Positions 1-11,894 are shown, counted from the first letter of the stretch. The stretch is DNA of 64,000 nt from Prorocentrum cordatum (GCA_963575745.1 CAUYUJ010008535.1:422671-486670), one strand, 5' to 3'. Notes: generated by a model from the sequence alone, not told the origin. A program made the numbers and translations.

Positions 1-245
1 ACTCCTCAGTGAAGCACTACTTGGTGAAGCATTCGTTTGTAAAGCATTCCTTGGTGAAGCTTCTTGTTGCAGCATTCCTGGAAATACGCTTCCACGAAGC
101 ACACTCTCTGTGAAGGACACCTCCGATGAAACACGCCACACTGAAGCACCCTCGAAGAAGCCTACCACGATGTACCACTCACGCCACGACGAGGAGTCTT
201 CGATGAAGCCATCCCTGAGGAAGGCTGGCGCTATGAAGCACGCAC
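1..245. repeat. degenerate ~15-bp minisatellite (GTGAAGCAYTCC-like)
   Basis: The motif GTGAAGCA followed by a short C/T-rich spacer recurs about every 15 bases (gtgaagcactac, gtgaagcattc, gtaaagcattcc, gtgaagcttc, then weaker forms). Copies decay toward the (AGT)n tract that follows. No coding signal is seen. Confidence 0.6.
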
Positions 246-256
246 ACACACGGTGA

Positions 257-257
<1 letters not shown>

Positions 258-338
<81 letters not shown>

Positions 339-339
339 C

Positions 340-372
<33 letters not shown>

Positions 373-399
373 ATTCTTTGTACGCGCAATAATCGTAAC

Positions 400-441
<42 letters not shown>

Positions 442-590
442 TCTAGTTGTTGCCGTTGTGGTATGCTTATTTTTAGTAGTAGTAGCCGTATCAGTAGCAG
501 TAGCAGCAGTAATGGTAGTGGTAGTGACAGTGGCAGCGGTTGGAGTAGTAGTAGTAGTAGTAGTAGTAGTAGGAGTAGGAGTAGGAGTAG

Positions 591-648
<58 letters not shown>

Positions 649-698
649 CATACTAGTAGTAATATCAGTAGTACCGGTACCAGTAGCACTCGTAGTCT

Positions 699-729
<31 letters not shown>

Positions 730-760
730 AGTAGCAGGAATATTAGTATTAGTAGTAAAG

Positions 761-835
<75 letters not shown>

Positions 836-935
836 TCAGTCGAAGAAAAAAGTGTAGTAGTATTAGTAGTAGTCGCCGTAGTCATAGCAAAGTTAGTAGT
901 AGTGGTAGTTGTAGTAGTAATAGTACTATTCGTAA

Positions 936-978
<43 letters not shown>

Positions 979-1098
979 TGGAGTAGTCGTAGTAGACATG
1001 AAGGTGGTGGTAGTAGTAGTAGTAGTAGTCGTCGTCGTCGTGGTAGTATGTGTAGTAGTAGTCGTAGCAGTCGTAATAGTCGTAGTAATAGTAGGCCC

Positions 1099-1133
<35 letters not shown>

Positions 1134-1140
1134 CAGTAGC

Positions 1141-1177
<37 letters not shown>

Positions 1178-1348
1178 ATAGTAGTACTACTACTCGTAGT
1201 AGTAGTAGGCCTGGTAATAGTAGTAGAAGTAGTAGTAGTAGCAGTAGTAGCAGTAGTAGTAGTAGTAGTAGTAGCAGTAGTAGTAGTAGTAGTAGTTGGA
1301 GTAGTAATAGTAGTAGTCGTAATAGTGGTAGTAGTGGTAATAGTAGTC

Positions 1349-1388
<40 letters not shown>

Positions 1389-1605
1389 CAGTAGAAGTAG
1401 AAGTAGCAGTAGCAGGAGTAGGATTAGTAGTGGTAGTCGTAGTAGTCGTAGTAGTAGTGGTCGTAGTAGTAGTCGTAGTTGCTGTGATTGTTGCTGTTGT
1501 TGTTGATGCTGTGGTAGTCGAAGTGATTGTAGCGGTCGTAGTAGCAGTATTCGTAGTAGGGGTAGTACCAGTAGTAGTTGGAGTAGCAGTAGTGTTAGTT
1601 CATAT
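258..1605. repeat. (AGT)n trinucleotide tract, ~1.3 kb
   Basis: Almost uninterrupted AGT repeat with point variants (AGC, CGT, AGG, AAT). The long poly-Ser and poly-Val reading frames across it follow from the repeat having no stop in two frames, and should not be annotated as genes. Confidence 0.97.
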
Positions 1606-1607
1606 TG

Positions 1608-1725
1608 TTATGTGTTGTTGCTGTTGCTGTTGTTGCTGTTATTGTTGTGCTTGTTATTGTTGGTGCTGCTGTTGCGTCTGTTGTTGCTGTTGTTGTTGTG
1701 TTGTCGTTGGTTGTTTGGTCGTTGT
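1608..1725. repeat. (TTG/CTG)n tract
   Basis: GTT and CTG triplets continue the simple-sequence block at its right end, here without the AGT phase. It reads as poly-Cys/poly-Val in translation, again a repeat artefact. Confidence 0.85.
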
Positions 1726-1994
1726 ACCGGTAGCAGTTACTAGTCGTCAGGTGAAGCATCAGCATAAGTAGTAGTACATGGACTTTTTGAGGAGCCCACG
1801 TGAGCCCACCAGGCGAACCCCTGGCTTACCCACCAGATGCGGGGCTCCAACGGGTGCCTACCAGGCGAATGCCTTGTTCACCCATTCGATTATTGAGAAG
1901 ACAAGACAGGCAAGCAGCGCTTGGACCATACTCTTCGCCTCTTGGGCCTCGCTGGAACCAGTCTTGGTTGTCCCAAGGTGGCCTCTCGGGGTAT
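1726..1994. other. short gene-free stretch upstream of the transporter gene
   Basis: Contains two imperfect copies of a phrase around 'cccaccaggcgaa' and 'gcctaccaggcgaa' (about 1805 and 1857). No exon, terminator or promoter element is recognised; dinoflagellate promoters generally lack a TATA box. Confidence 0.4.
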
Positions 1995-2013
1995 GTAGCT
2001 GTTTCGGCTCAAG
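1995..2013 (+). other. relic spliced-leader-like sequence
   Basis: The 19 bases here end in TTTCGGCTCAAG and differ at three positions from the 3' 19 bases of the dinoflagellate spliced leader (recalled as ending ATTTTGGCTCAAG). Relic leaders upstream of genes are a known sign that an mRNA was reverse-transcribed and re-inserted. Its position, 280 bases before the transporter ATG on the same strand, fits a 5' UTR relic, with a foldback element inserted between. Three mismatches leave room for chance. Confidence 0.5.
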
Positions 2014-2060
2014 AGCTTTCCTGGCTCCAGCTTCGAGCTGCTCTGTCGCAGAGTGGCTCT

Positions 2061-2252
2061 AGGCCTCCCAGATGGGGTCGGAGCAGATGGGGTCCGAGGA
2101 TCGCGCCGCATCGGCGATGCGTCGGCGATGCGGCTCGGTGCGGAGCGCCGACGTCGCCGATGCGTCGCCGACGCCGGCGATGCATCGCCGATGCGTCGCC
2201 GATGCGGCGCGATCCACCGACCTCTTCTACGCGGACCCAGTCCAGGAGGCCT
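2061..2252. repeat. foldback element, family F3 (copy 1)
   Basis: Terminal inverted repeats begin AGGCCTCCCAGATGGGG on the left and end GGACCCAGTCCAGGAGGCCT on the right. The interior is made of short palindromic units of the type TCGCCGATGCATCGGCGA. Related copies lie at 10116-10217 and 57477-57690. This copy sits between the relic leader and the transporter ATG. Confidence 0.75.
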
Positions 2253-2294
2253 CTGGTGGCTGGCCCCGGTCCTCGCTCGTGCGAGCGACAGGCC

Positions 2295-4531
2295 ATGGCG
2301 TCCGCGCTCGCGCGCACCCTGGCGCTCGGGCTGCTGTGCGCACCCCCCGCCCGGGGCGCCTCGTGGGAGTGGGCCGGCACGTTCGACCTCGCCGCCGGGC
2401 ACTACACGTGGTCCTGCACAAAGTCGGAGTCCGGAAGCTACGCGGACGGCTCTCGAAGAAGGAAAACCCCTTTATGAGCATAAATTGTTGGCGCTCCGCG
2501 CTGGCCCCCCCCCCCCTGGCGGCGCCTCTGGCGCTGCCCCTGGCGCGCTCCGCACGTCAGGGAAGGGGGTCAAGCGCAGATCCAAGAAGTCCGCGCGGAG
2601 CGCTGAAGGTTCACGTTAATGTTTTGCTTGCTTTCTAGGTTCCGCGAAGATCCTCGTGTATCCGCTGGCTGACTCGTCTGGTGAGTCGCTCGAAGCTGTC
2701 GAGTCGGCTGCCGAGACGGCGTGGGCGACCTCGACCGCGAAGTCTTCATATGAGGAGTTGGAGACGGGCAGTACGTACACGCTGAACTTTGATGATGAGA
2801 CTTGGACCACCCATTTCATCCTTCACGTTGACACAGCTGGTGCTTACGCCGTCTTCTTCGAGCACAGTCCCTACGAGTTCGAGAATGGCTTCCACTATCT
2901 AAGATCGGAGGGCGGCGAGGATGTAGAACCCGCTTTCGAGGAAGAGGGCGGCAATCACTCGCACGATGAGCATGAGGAGCACTGCCCGTGGGACTTGGAG
3001 TGGGAGTGGTCGGCTATCTTCCCTGTGGAGCAGGGTTGGTACGACTGGAACGCGGAGAAGGTCGACGGGGACTACGCCGACGCGCACATGAAGATTGTGA
3101 TCATGACGACTACCGAAACTGACCTCCACGACCTGGAGACACAGGCCGAAGCCTATTGGGACGCGATCACAGATTCTGACGAGGTGGACGTTGGGGAGAC
3201 GATCCCGCTCGATGTCGGCACCACGCTGCACTTCAGCCAGGAGACGTGGGCGTCGCACTTCAAGATCTACGTGCCGGCGGGCACGTCCCACATCGCGGTG
3301 TTCGCGGAGCACTTCCCGACAGAGTTCGAAGGCGCGTACCATTACCTCCGGTCCGCCAACGGCGAGGACATCGAGCCCGTGGCCGAGGAGTCGGGTGCAG
3401 GATGCGAGAGCGCCAGCGAGAATACCGGCACCCACGACTCAAAGATTTGGGGCGAGGTAATCTTGGCCGCGTTCGTCACCGTGGTCCCAACACTGATCGG
3501 CATCGTGCTCGTCGTGATGACGTGCATGCCCAAGCTGAAGGCCATGATGACGGGCGAGGGCGGCATCGTTGCGGTCGTTCACTCGTTTGCCTCGGGCGTG
3601 ATCTTTGCGGCCGCGGTGTTCCTTCTGCTGCCAGAGGGCCTGTACCTCGTCACCGTCGGGAAGACGGAGGCGGGCGGATCCGGGATGTGGGGCGCTTCCG
3701 TCTTGGCAGGTTGGTTCTTCGCCACTGTGGTCAAGCAGGTCTGCCAGCTCGTGATAGGAGAAAGGTCGTCAAATGAGGAAAAGGTACCCATTCCGCTACC
3801 CTTCCCTCGTTATCCCCTTTTTGGGCCTCCTCGAAGGCCCTCCTCGCCACCGTTGGATTCGCCTCGAAATTCTGGTCAGAATGCACCCCGGGAGAGGTCT
3901 GGTAGTAGCGTTATCGGTACCTTTTGGTTCCCCCAGGTCGAACCTCGCCTTGCCGACCGGAAACGGGGAGGTGGACGAGGAGCCACAGAAGAGCAGGTCC
4001 ACCAGCTGGCTGGTCTCCTTTCCCATCCTGTTCGGAGACATGTTCCACAACTTCTCGGACGGTCTGGTCCTCGGGGTCGCATTCAAGACGTGTGGCGCGT
4101 CCTTCGGGTGGAAGATCGCGTGGGTCACGGTCCTGCACGAGCTTCCTCAGGAGTTCTCCGACTTTGCCGTCCTGATCACAAAGGGGAGGATGGCCTGGCC
4201 CATGGCCCTCACCCTCAACTTCATGTCTGGGCTTTCGACGGTGATCGGGGCCATCATCACTTACTCCAGCGACGTGGGCTCCGGGGTGGAGGGAGCGATC
4301 CTCGCCGCGGGCGCCGGAGTCTACCTGTACGTGGCCACGACGGAGCTCGGCCCCGCGGTGGGAGACCTGATGGGAGACCGCGCCCTCGGCTCCGTCGCGC
4401 GGCTCCTCAGCTTCGCGGTGGGCGCCGCGCTGATCGGCCTGGTGCTCCTGGACCACGAGCACTGCTACGCCCCGGTCGTGGAGGGCGAGGGCGGCGAGGC
4501 GGCGTCGGACGGCCACGCCCACGGCCACTAG
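2295..4531 (+). CDS. ZIP-family (SLC39) metal-ion transporter, three exons
   Basis: Model: exons 2295-2448, 2639-3764 and 3937-4531; the 1875 bases give 624 residues and TAG. ZIP proteins move zinc, iron or manganese into the cytosol from outside or from vesicles. Residues 1-22 are a signal peptide. Two related ectodomain repeats follow, about 24-154 and 173-302, sharing WEW, YAD, a TW.(T/S)HF motif and a YEFENGFHYLRS-like segment; a His-rich linker (HSHDEHEEH, about 158-166) separates them. Membrane segments lie near 322-347, 360-382 (with His366) and 401-423. The family signatures are HNFSDG at 464-469 and HELPQE at 494-499, followed by further membrane segments and a C-terminal HGHAHGH. 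Both introns keep phase and are made of dispersed repeats. The ATG is chosen because it opens a good signal peptide. Which metal is carried cannot be read from sequence. Confidence 0.92.
2449..2638 (+). repeat. intron 1 of the ZIP gene, a family F1 introner-like element
   Basis: The exon/intron joint is GACG|GCTCTC and the acceptor is TTTCTAG|GT. The codon split G|GT gives Gly52, continuing YAD-G-SAKILV, which matches the second ectodomain repeat (YADAHMKIVI). The donor is therefore GC rather than GT, as known for many dinoflagellate introns. From 2488 to 2608 the intron is a copy of foldback family F1, which recurs at 28493, 41448, 42160 and 50085. Confidence 0.85.
3765..3936 (+). repeat. 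intron 2 of the ZIP gene, a family F2 introner-like element
   Basis: The joint AG|GTCGTC to CCCCCAG|GTCG restores the reading frame: codon AG|G encodes Arg427 before SNLALPTG. The hexamer AGGTCG occurs at both junctions, like a short target duplication. About 150 bases (3784-3936) match 30995-31146 closely, including 'ctggattcgcctcgagattc'-type text and the closing TTGGTTTCCCCAG. Confidence 0.85.
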
Positions 4532-4729
4532 CCACCGGGGCAGGTGGAGCACGGCGACGCCCTCGCACGAGGGAGTGGCGAGGGTGGCCTTGGCGCGGGG
4601 GCGGAACAGAGCCCGCCCCCGAGCTCTTTTTGCGGGCCAAGGGCCAATAACACCTCAAACCACATCCAACAACACCGCCAGTCCGCCGTTGCGCTGGTGC
4701 TTCTCTGCTATTTTTTATTTCGCGCTCAG
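4532..4729 (+). other. 3' flank of the ZIP gene
   Basis: GC-rich then mixed sequence without repeats of the described families. It should hold the 3' UTR; no polyadenylation signal was identified. It ends in a pyrimidine-rich run that would serve as a splice acceptor for the next candidate exon. Confidence 0.4.
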
Positions 4730-4783
4730 GCGCATGGAGCGGCTGATGCTCGGGCGATCTCCGAGCGACGCTGCCCACGAGGG
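4730..4783 (+). CDS. candidate short exon of unknown gene
   Basis: A good acceptor (tattttttatttcgcgctcag) and a good donor (GTGAGTAC) bound 54 bases that read RMERLMLGRSPSDAAHEG in one frame. No family is recognised. It could belong to a separate gene downstream of the transporter, or be chance; only the splice-site quality argues for it. Confidence 0.3.
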
Positions 4784-6124
4784 GTGAGTACTTAGAGTGG
4801 TGATGACCGCTAGCGCTTCTGCTGGCACGTGAAGATTCTAGCATTGCGATGCAGAATACAGAGGTTAGGTGTTTTATACAGTGGATGCTTATCACAGGCT
4901 TTGCTGCACATCAGAGGAGGTGCGTTAACTCCCGATGCCATGTCTGGCATCGGTGTACGTGCGCCCATAGACGTCTCCATCACAGGGATTGCTAGCCAGC
5001 CTTGTAAACCGTCCTTTCGTGCGCAATGCTCGCACACAATTTTGTTGGTGTTTGTGCCCCTTGGCTCTTGACCATTGGGCATCACACTGCTAACCGGAGA
5101 GCTGAAAAGCGGATGCCTTTTTTGTGGCCGTGGAGCGATCGGAGGACAAATGGAAACGATGTTTGGTGGGTATTTAGGGGGCACGTAGGGAGGGGGATCT
5201 TGGAGCTTGTGAGAGCTCGTTTGGCCATCTCTGAACGGTCCCGGGGGCTCCTGCAGCCGTTTAGGGTGTTCTTAGACTTTAGACTGTCTTCGAATTGTCT
5301 GGGTGGGCGGTCTTACACTATCTCTGAGTTGTCTGGGAGCCAAGAAGTGCGATCCTGAGGGTGGATCATGGCAAGCTGCGAGTCGCCCCCCGGTGTTGCT
5401 GCTGCCAGTGTCGGCGCATGTGCACACTCGAACCCGAATGCGAAATGAGCACCATCGAATGCGAGGACAGTGTAGACGAGAACCGAAGCAGGGAGGCGAC
5501 CCTAAAGCCTGCCTGTCGTTGAGAGATGGTGGCGAGGGGTTGTACGCAACAGTGTTAATCTCTAAACCTCAGCGCACGTGCTATTGTGAGCTCCTCTTTT
5601 GCATCCTCAGTTTCGCCCTCATTCGTCCTCTTTCCTCTCCCCTCTTAGTCTCCTCTCTTCCCTGACTTCGTTTCGAAGATGCTCGACACTCTCCGCATAT
5701 TGTCTTCCATTATTCAGTTCCTGCTGCTGCTGCTGTTCGTTCTCGTACTCCTCCTTCCTCATCCTCGGCTGTTTCCTCCTGCTCATCCTGCCGCCCACCC
5801 GCCACCTCCTCCTGCTGTGCACACAGTTCCGTTCTTCCGACTGTGCATAACACGATGTGTTTCGTAATAGTGCCAGGTCGGCTATTTCACGCGTCCACCA
5901 GTAAGTAAGCAGTCAACGCAATGGGAAGGGATGGGAGGGAGGGGTAGGATATCATCTGCGGCTCGAGCTCACCAGGCTTGCCATGCCTCCGTCTTCCCAC
6001 TGCTCGTGCTCGCATATGCCTTGCTACTCGCAAGTGCAAGAAAGACGGTCTGGCGAGCGGGGGTGACGCGGGAGCTGACATTCCGGAGTGCTAATTATCG
6101 GCCTGTTTGCCTTGCCACCTGCAG
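4784..6124. other. gene-poor region
   Basis: Mixed-composition sequence with no recognised gene or repeat family, except a pyrimidine-rich stretch at about 5590-5810 (a decayed TCC repeat with a short CTG run near 5722). Open frames here are short and overlap on both strands. Confidence 0.4.
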
Positions 6125-6238
6125 CTGCCCGCAGGATGCGCAGCTGGCCTCGCGTGATGGACGACGCGATCATTCGCAAGTGGCGATGCGCAGTCAAGGA
6201 GCCGCGCACCTGGATTATGCAGCCCCCTCGCGTCCTGC
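6125..6238 (+). CDS. candidate exon of unknown gene
   Basis: Bounded by the acceptor gccttgccacctgcag and the donor GTAAAT. One frame reads a basic/hydrophobic segment with MRSWPRVMDDAIIRKW and ends WIMQPPRVLR; a second frame is also open, so the frame is uncertain. No domain is recognised. Confidence 0.3.
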
Positions 6239-7081
6239 GTAAATGCACACTGCACGCTCACAGGTGTGCACCGCAGCTGGGTCAGTCTCCCCGCCTGTGG
6301 ATTGTCCGGGCAGCCAGCGCTGAGAGATTGGGGCAGCAGAGGTATAAGCGATGCTTGTAGTGAAGGCGTTGTGGCGAGGCGTCGTGTAACAGTATACTGG
6401 GCGGGGAGGTATTCAGCTTTCGGTGGTGGAGCCAGTAACTAGGAATTGCGGGGTAGGCAAGGCACCAGTATGCTGTTCACGTGAGCGGCCTCCTGGCAAA
6501 CCTTCCGACAGGTGGGACGGGGGGTGTTCTCAGAAGAATACCCCCGACCTGCCGCCCCTTCCTGTTTGCCGCCCTCGAGTTCAGTTTCTTCTGAGGCTGT
6601 GTGGCGCCTGTGTCCGTTCGGTCGCCGAGTGGGCAGCCTAACGGGTTCGATTCCGCATGTTGGTGGGAACGTTGCCCGTTTTGCCACCCAGCGGGCTCGG
6701 TCCAGGGCCCGCTCGACGGCCGAGGACGCTCGGACGCCGTGTGAGCGCAGAGGGTGTCAAGACGTTCCAAGAAAGCGCATGAAGAACGTGCAAGAGGCCA
6801 ACACGTCTGTACACACAGCAAGCGGTTATGAACATGGCCCCCCGCCTTTGCGGCCGATGACGACGAGGAGACCAAGAGAGCTCAACAGGGCCGGCCCTTT
6901 GGCGGCCTCTTTTGGCTGTCTTGGAGGTATCCGGAGGTCATTTTGGAGGGCGGCCGTCGTGGAGGGCGTGTGACTCTATAGTCCGGCAAGTGTACTTGCA
7001 TGGCATTCACCCCCCGACCTCCGCCTCCGCCCCTTTGTCAAACAGCGCTGTGGAGGAAATGTCGCATACAGTGGAAACCCA
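6239..7081. other. gene-poor region with one acidic coding-like patch
   Basis: Positions 6844-6888 read AFAADDDEETKRAQQ, resembling the start of the exon-like segment at 59553 (AFAGAGDDKNG then TEEQKQERAL). No convincing splice sites flank it. Around 6900-6960 the recurrent phrase 'gctgtcttggagg' appears. Confidence 0.3.
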
Positions 7082-7234
7082 TGCCAAGAAACACCTTGCT
7101 CGCCTCCAGGGTACCCTAGGTTTCTTAGGTTTTGATGATTTTGCGATGTGAAGCGTGACGTTCCTACACCAAGACTCAAGGGACGCCCTGGGGTCTCAGG
7201 GTTGGGCTTCTTGTGGAAGGTTTCTTGTGGTCGA
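7082..7234. repeat. MITE-like element, family F11 (copy 1)
   Basis: Starts near GCCAAGAAACACCTTGC and ends near TTTCTTGTGGTCG, giving short inverted ends around CAAGAAAC. The interior (ccctggggtctcagggttgg) matches 43078-43233 closely and 45365-45451 partly. Confidence 0.65.
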
Positions 7235-7642
7235 AGCTCAGATTTCCTTTCGGGCCTCGCCACGCCCCCTCGCCTGCCCCCCCCCCCCCTCCATTCAGAG
7301 TCGAAAGAGACACAGCCTGTTGAAGGCCCTCTTGGGGCCGTCTTGAGCGGGGAGGCCGTCGGCAGACGACTTTCTCCTCAGGTTTCCAGGAGGCCGGCGG
7401 GTTGGGCCAGGGGCGGGTGGCACTCTGTTGGCCGGGTCCAAGAGTTTTCACAAGTCCAGCACGCCAAGCGCCCTTCCGGAAGAAGACGCCTGCGGCGAGT
7501 TACCGTCACACCATGCCTCTCTGGAATCGTCGATGTGGTCAAACGCTGGGCCAAAGCTTGGCCAAGCTATTGGATTAGGCCGCCAAGGCGTTGTGGAAAC
7601 CCGTGGGGGGAACACATGAGGGGAAGATGAGGAGAAGGAATA
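7235..7642. other. gene-poor region with ambiguous open frames
   Basis: Between 7440 and 7620 two overlapping + frames both look protein-like (one contains HKSSTPSALPEEDACGEL, another RRVTVTPCLSGIVDVVKRW). Only one could be real and neither has a clear pair of splice sites, so no exon is called. A C-run lies at 7280. Confidence 0.3.
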
Positions 7643-9195
<1,553 letters not shown>

Positions 9196-9798
9196 CAAGA
9201 CGATTAGTTGGCGTGTTGGGGGCATCTTTGGGTCGTGGCGAACCTCTTGAGTCTCTTGGAGTCCTCGTAGGCCGTGCCGGGGCCTCTAGGGATGCTCTTG
9301 GGCAGCCTTGAGAGGCCATCTTAGCCGAGGAAGGAGGCTTTCGGCGCCGTCTTGGAGGTCACTGTGGCCGTCTTGGAGGTCCTCTTGGGATCATCTTGGG
9401 GGGGAGAACTGACGGGAGATACCTCCCCCAGATCCGCTGGGTTGGCCGTCGGGAAGAGCCGAGAGCCCATTGGGAGCTTTCAGGGAGGGTTCACATATTT
9501 CAAACGTATATTATGGTACGGCAGGCACCCATGTAGCAAGATCTCGGGGCGTCCGAAGCTCACGCGTGTGTCTCTGTATATGTGCATGTGGAAAGTACGC
9601 AGGCGTACCATGGCACGAAACAGCGGAGCCCTTGCCGAGGACAGGGCGGCCGCTTCAACCTCTGGCAGCGCATGATGCCCAAGGCCGCCGCCGGCTTACG
9701 CGCGCGCCAGCTCGCCAGCAGCCTGTGTTCCCCGACTGCGTCTTGGGCGCATCCGCCCATCCCCCGCCCATTCCCGCCTTGCCCCTCCACGCTCCTTT
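9196..9798. other. gene-free region
   Basis: From 9230 to 9400 the phrase CTTGG(G/A)GG recurs (ctcttgggcagccttg, gccgtcttggaggtc, tcatcttgggg). The rest is mixed sequence without a recognised gene. Confidence 0.4.
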
Positions 9799-9997
9799 CG
9801 ACGGCGAGCGAGGAGGGGAGGTGAGAAAGAGAAGGCCCTCTCAGAAGGCGGCGGGACTTCTCGGAAGCCCTCGGGCCTTCCGAAAGGTTTTTTGTACCTT
9901 CGGGGAAGGCTCAGAGAACTTTCCCGAAGGCCCGAGGACGTCCGAGCTTTCTGAGAAGGCCCGCCCCCTCTCACTCCCCCCCGGGCGCGCCGCCGAT
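9799..9997. repeat. foldback element, family F4 (copy 1)
   Basis: The left end CGGCGAGCGAGGAGGGGAGG, followed by GAGAAGGCCCTCTCAGAAGG, is mirrored on the right by CTTTCTGAGAAGGCC and CGCGCCGCCGA. TIRs of about 50 bases are better preserved in the copy at 42857. Confidence 0.75.
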
Positions 9998-10115
9998 CCT
10001 TCCATCTGCGACCGCCGCTGCGGACAGCCTGGTGGGGGCTCTCCTGTCTGCGGGTATCTTTCAACTTCGGGCCCCCCAGGGCCTCAGAAGACTGACCTGC
10101 CGGCGCCTGTACTCC

Positions 10116-10217
10116 AGGCCTCCTAGGTGGGGTCGGAGGATCGCGCCGCATCGCCGATGCATCGGCGATGGGGCGCGATGGCCTGGCCCCAGCCGCTCCA
10201 ACCCCATCTAGGCGGCC
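10116..10217. repeat. foldback element, family F3 (short copy)
   Basis: Ends AGGCCTCCTAGGTGGGGTCGG and CCAACCCCATCTAGGCGGCC are inverted; the core is reduced to one palindrome, ATCGCCGATGCATCGGCGAT. This is a compact version of 2061-2252. Confidence 0.75.
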
Positions 10218-10425
10218 CTTGTGTACCGCCCCCGCCCCTCCCCCCTTCCCCCCCCATCCCTTCCCCCCACCCCTTCCCCCCTCCCCCCCCCCCCTTCCCC
10301 CTTTCCCCTCCCCCCCCCTTCCCCCCCCCCCCCTTCCCCCTCCCTTCCCCACTCCTCCCCCCTTCCCCACGTCCTCCCCGCCTTCGCTCCCTCCCCCGTC
10401 CCCCCCCCCCCGCCCCGCCCCGCTC
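10218..10425. repeat. C-rich homopyrimidine tract
   Basis: About 200 bases almost entirely C and T, mostly runs of C broken by TT. Proline- and glycine-rich open frames on either strand are compositional. Such tracts can form triplex DNA. Confidence 0.9.
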
Positions 10426-10616
10426 TTCGCTGCGTGCCTCCCGCTCTCCTCCGCGCCTCGGTTCTGCGGGCGCCCCTCCCCGGGCGCAGAGAAAGGTTTG
10501 TCCCGCCACCGGAGCCCCTCGCCGGCGTGGCAGGAGACCTTGCCGTGCACGAGAGGCCCCCCCAGACGGGCTGTCCACGACGTCGGAGGTCCGAGCGCGT
10601 TTCATTGCTCGCAAAG

Positions 10617-10776
10617 TTCAGGAGGAAAAGAAACACACAGACACAATGAATCCTCGATTCCCCAGAAAATATGGGAAACTATGGGAAGTGGGGGGAAGAC
10701 AGAAATCCAGAAGATATGGGAAAATTTTGGGAATTCTTTCATTTGTGTGTATTTATTTGTGTGTCCTGGGGCCCCT
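10617..10776. repeat. MITE-like element, family F5 (copy 1)
   Basis: AAACACACAGACACAAT near the left end is inverted as ATTTGTGTGT...TTTGTGTGT at the right. The interior has two AATATGGGAAACTATGGG-type phrases. Other copies: 43249, 43998 and 54694. Each is followed by GGGCCCCTTC or similar. Confidence 0.8.
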
Positions 10777-11404
10777 TCAAAAGTGCCTGCTTGCAAACGT
10801 CCAGAGACACGCATGTCTTCCTCGATGTAATGGGTCGTAAATCCTTCGCGGCGGGTCCAGGCCATTTGCGAGCAGTTCCTCTGCGAGTAGTGGAGCGCGC
10901 TTGTCCAGGAGGGGGTGCGGAGGAAGATGGACAGACGGATGACTGAGGTGTCTGGTGATGGCGGGTGGCGGGGGACCGACGGCGAAGGAGTGAGGTGGGG
11001 GGGGAGGGTTTTGTCAGGCGATCGCGCAAAGGGCGAGAATTAGCGACGGGTCCCGTTTCCATGGGAAATCGCAGATTCCCGCCGCCGAACGAGGCGGCAC
11101 CGGCCGCACTTGGGGGAGGGCACCTCCCCCGATCCATGGATTTGGCGACCGCGCGCCAAACCCATGGATCGCTAATCCATGTTTGCGCGCCCCCGATTCT
11201 GGGAGGCCCATTGGGCAGCCCCGAGAGGCTCCTGGGATGGGAGTCTCTGGAGGCTTCCTGGCAAGGGGTCGGGGAAGAGAAGGGGATGCGAAGGAGGTGG
11301 AGGAAACCGGGGGGAAAGAGCCAGAGGAGGATGGGGGTGGAGGGACGAAGGAGGGCGAGAGGTGGACAGGACTTTGCAGCTCTACTCCACCGCCAGCCAA
11401 CAAT
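10777..11404. other. gene-free region with a hairpin
   Basis: An inverted repeat at about 11134-11171 (ATCCATGGATTTGGCG mirrored by CGCCAAACCCATGGAT) would form a 15-16 bp stem. The rest is G-rich with no recognised gene. Confidence 0.5.
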
Positions 11405-11665
11405 TATTTAAGGGTTCTGGCTGGCGGTCTGGCGGTCTGACGGCTCCATGCTCGCCGTCGCCGCCTCGTCGCAGCCCGTCGTCTGGGACTGGCTGGCAGT
11501 TCCGTGCTCGCCGCCGCAGCCTCGTCACCGCCCGTTGTCTGGGCCTGGCTGGCGGTCTGACGCTCGCCGTCGCCGCCCCGTCGCCGCCTCGTCCCCCCCC
11601 CGTCGTTTGGGCCTGGCTAGCGGTCTGACGGCTCCGTGCTCGCCGTCGCCGCCCCGTCGCCGCCA
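11405..11665. repeat. composite satellite, part A (~75-bp units)
   Basis: Three to four units containing GGCCTGGCTGGCGGTCTGAC and CTCGCCGTCGCCGCCCCGTC. The same unit occurs in reverse orientation at 53336-53565. Confidence 0.75.
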
Positions 11666-11830
11666 AGATTGCACAATATAGATTGGTTCAAATAGACTGC
11701 ACCGTGTAGATTGCACCGCAGATTGCACCACATTGAATGCACTACGTAGATTGCACCACATCGATTGCATGCACAGAGTGGACTGCACCGCGTATCTTTC
11801 ACAACATAGATTGGCCCACGTGTAACAATA
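11666..11830. repeat. composite satellite, part B (~15-bp units, GATTGCACCACATA)
   Basis: About ten imperfect units of GATTGCACCACATA. In reverse complement this is the TATGTGGTGCAATC array at 52310-52745; a third copy lies at 20053-20215. Confidence 0.75.
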
Positions 11831-11894
11831 CGAATGTGCACCCTCTCTCTCCCCACCCGGTGTTCATGGACATGTGGGTCCATGCACTCGGCCG

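Noticed and set aside
253-1771. Two open frames of more than 400 codons (poly-Ser and poly-Val)
   Set aside because: They are translations of the (AGT)n tract; no start context, no non-repeat sequence, and all phases of the repeat without stops are open.
6618-6660. tRNA-like text (GCCGAGTGGGCAGCC, GGGTTCGATTCCGC)
   Set aside because: D-arm and T-arm phrases are present but there is no anticodon arm or pairing acceptor stem at the right spacing.
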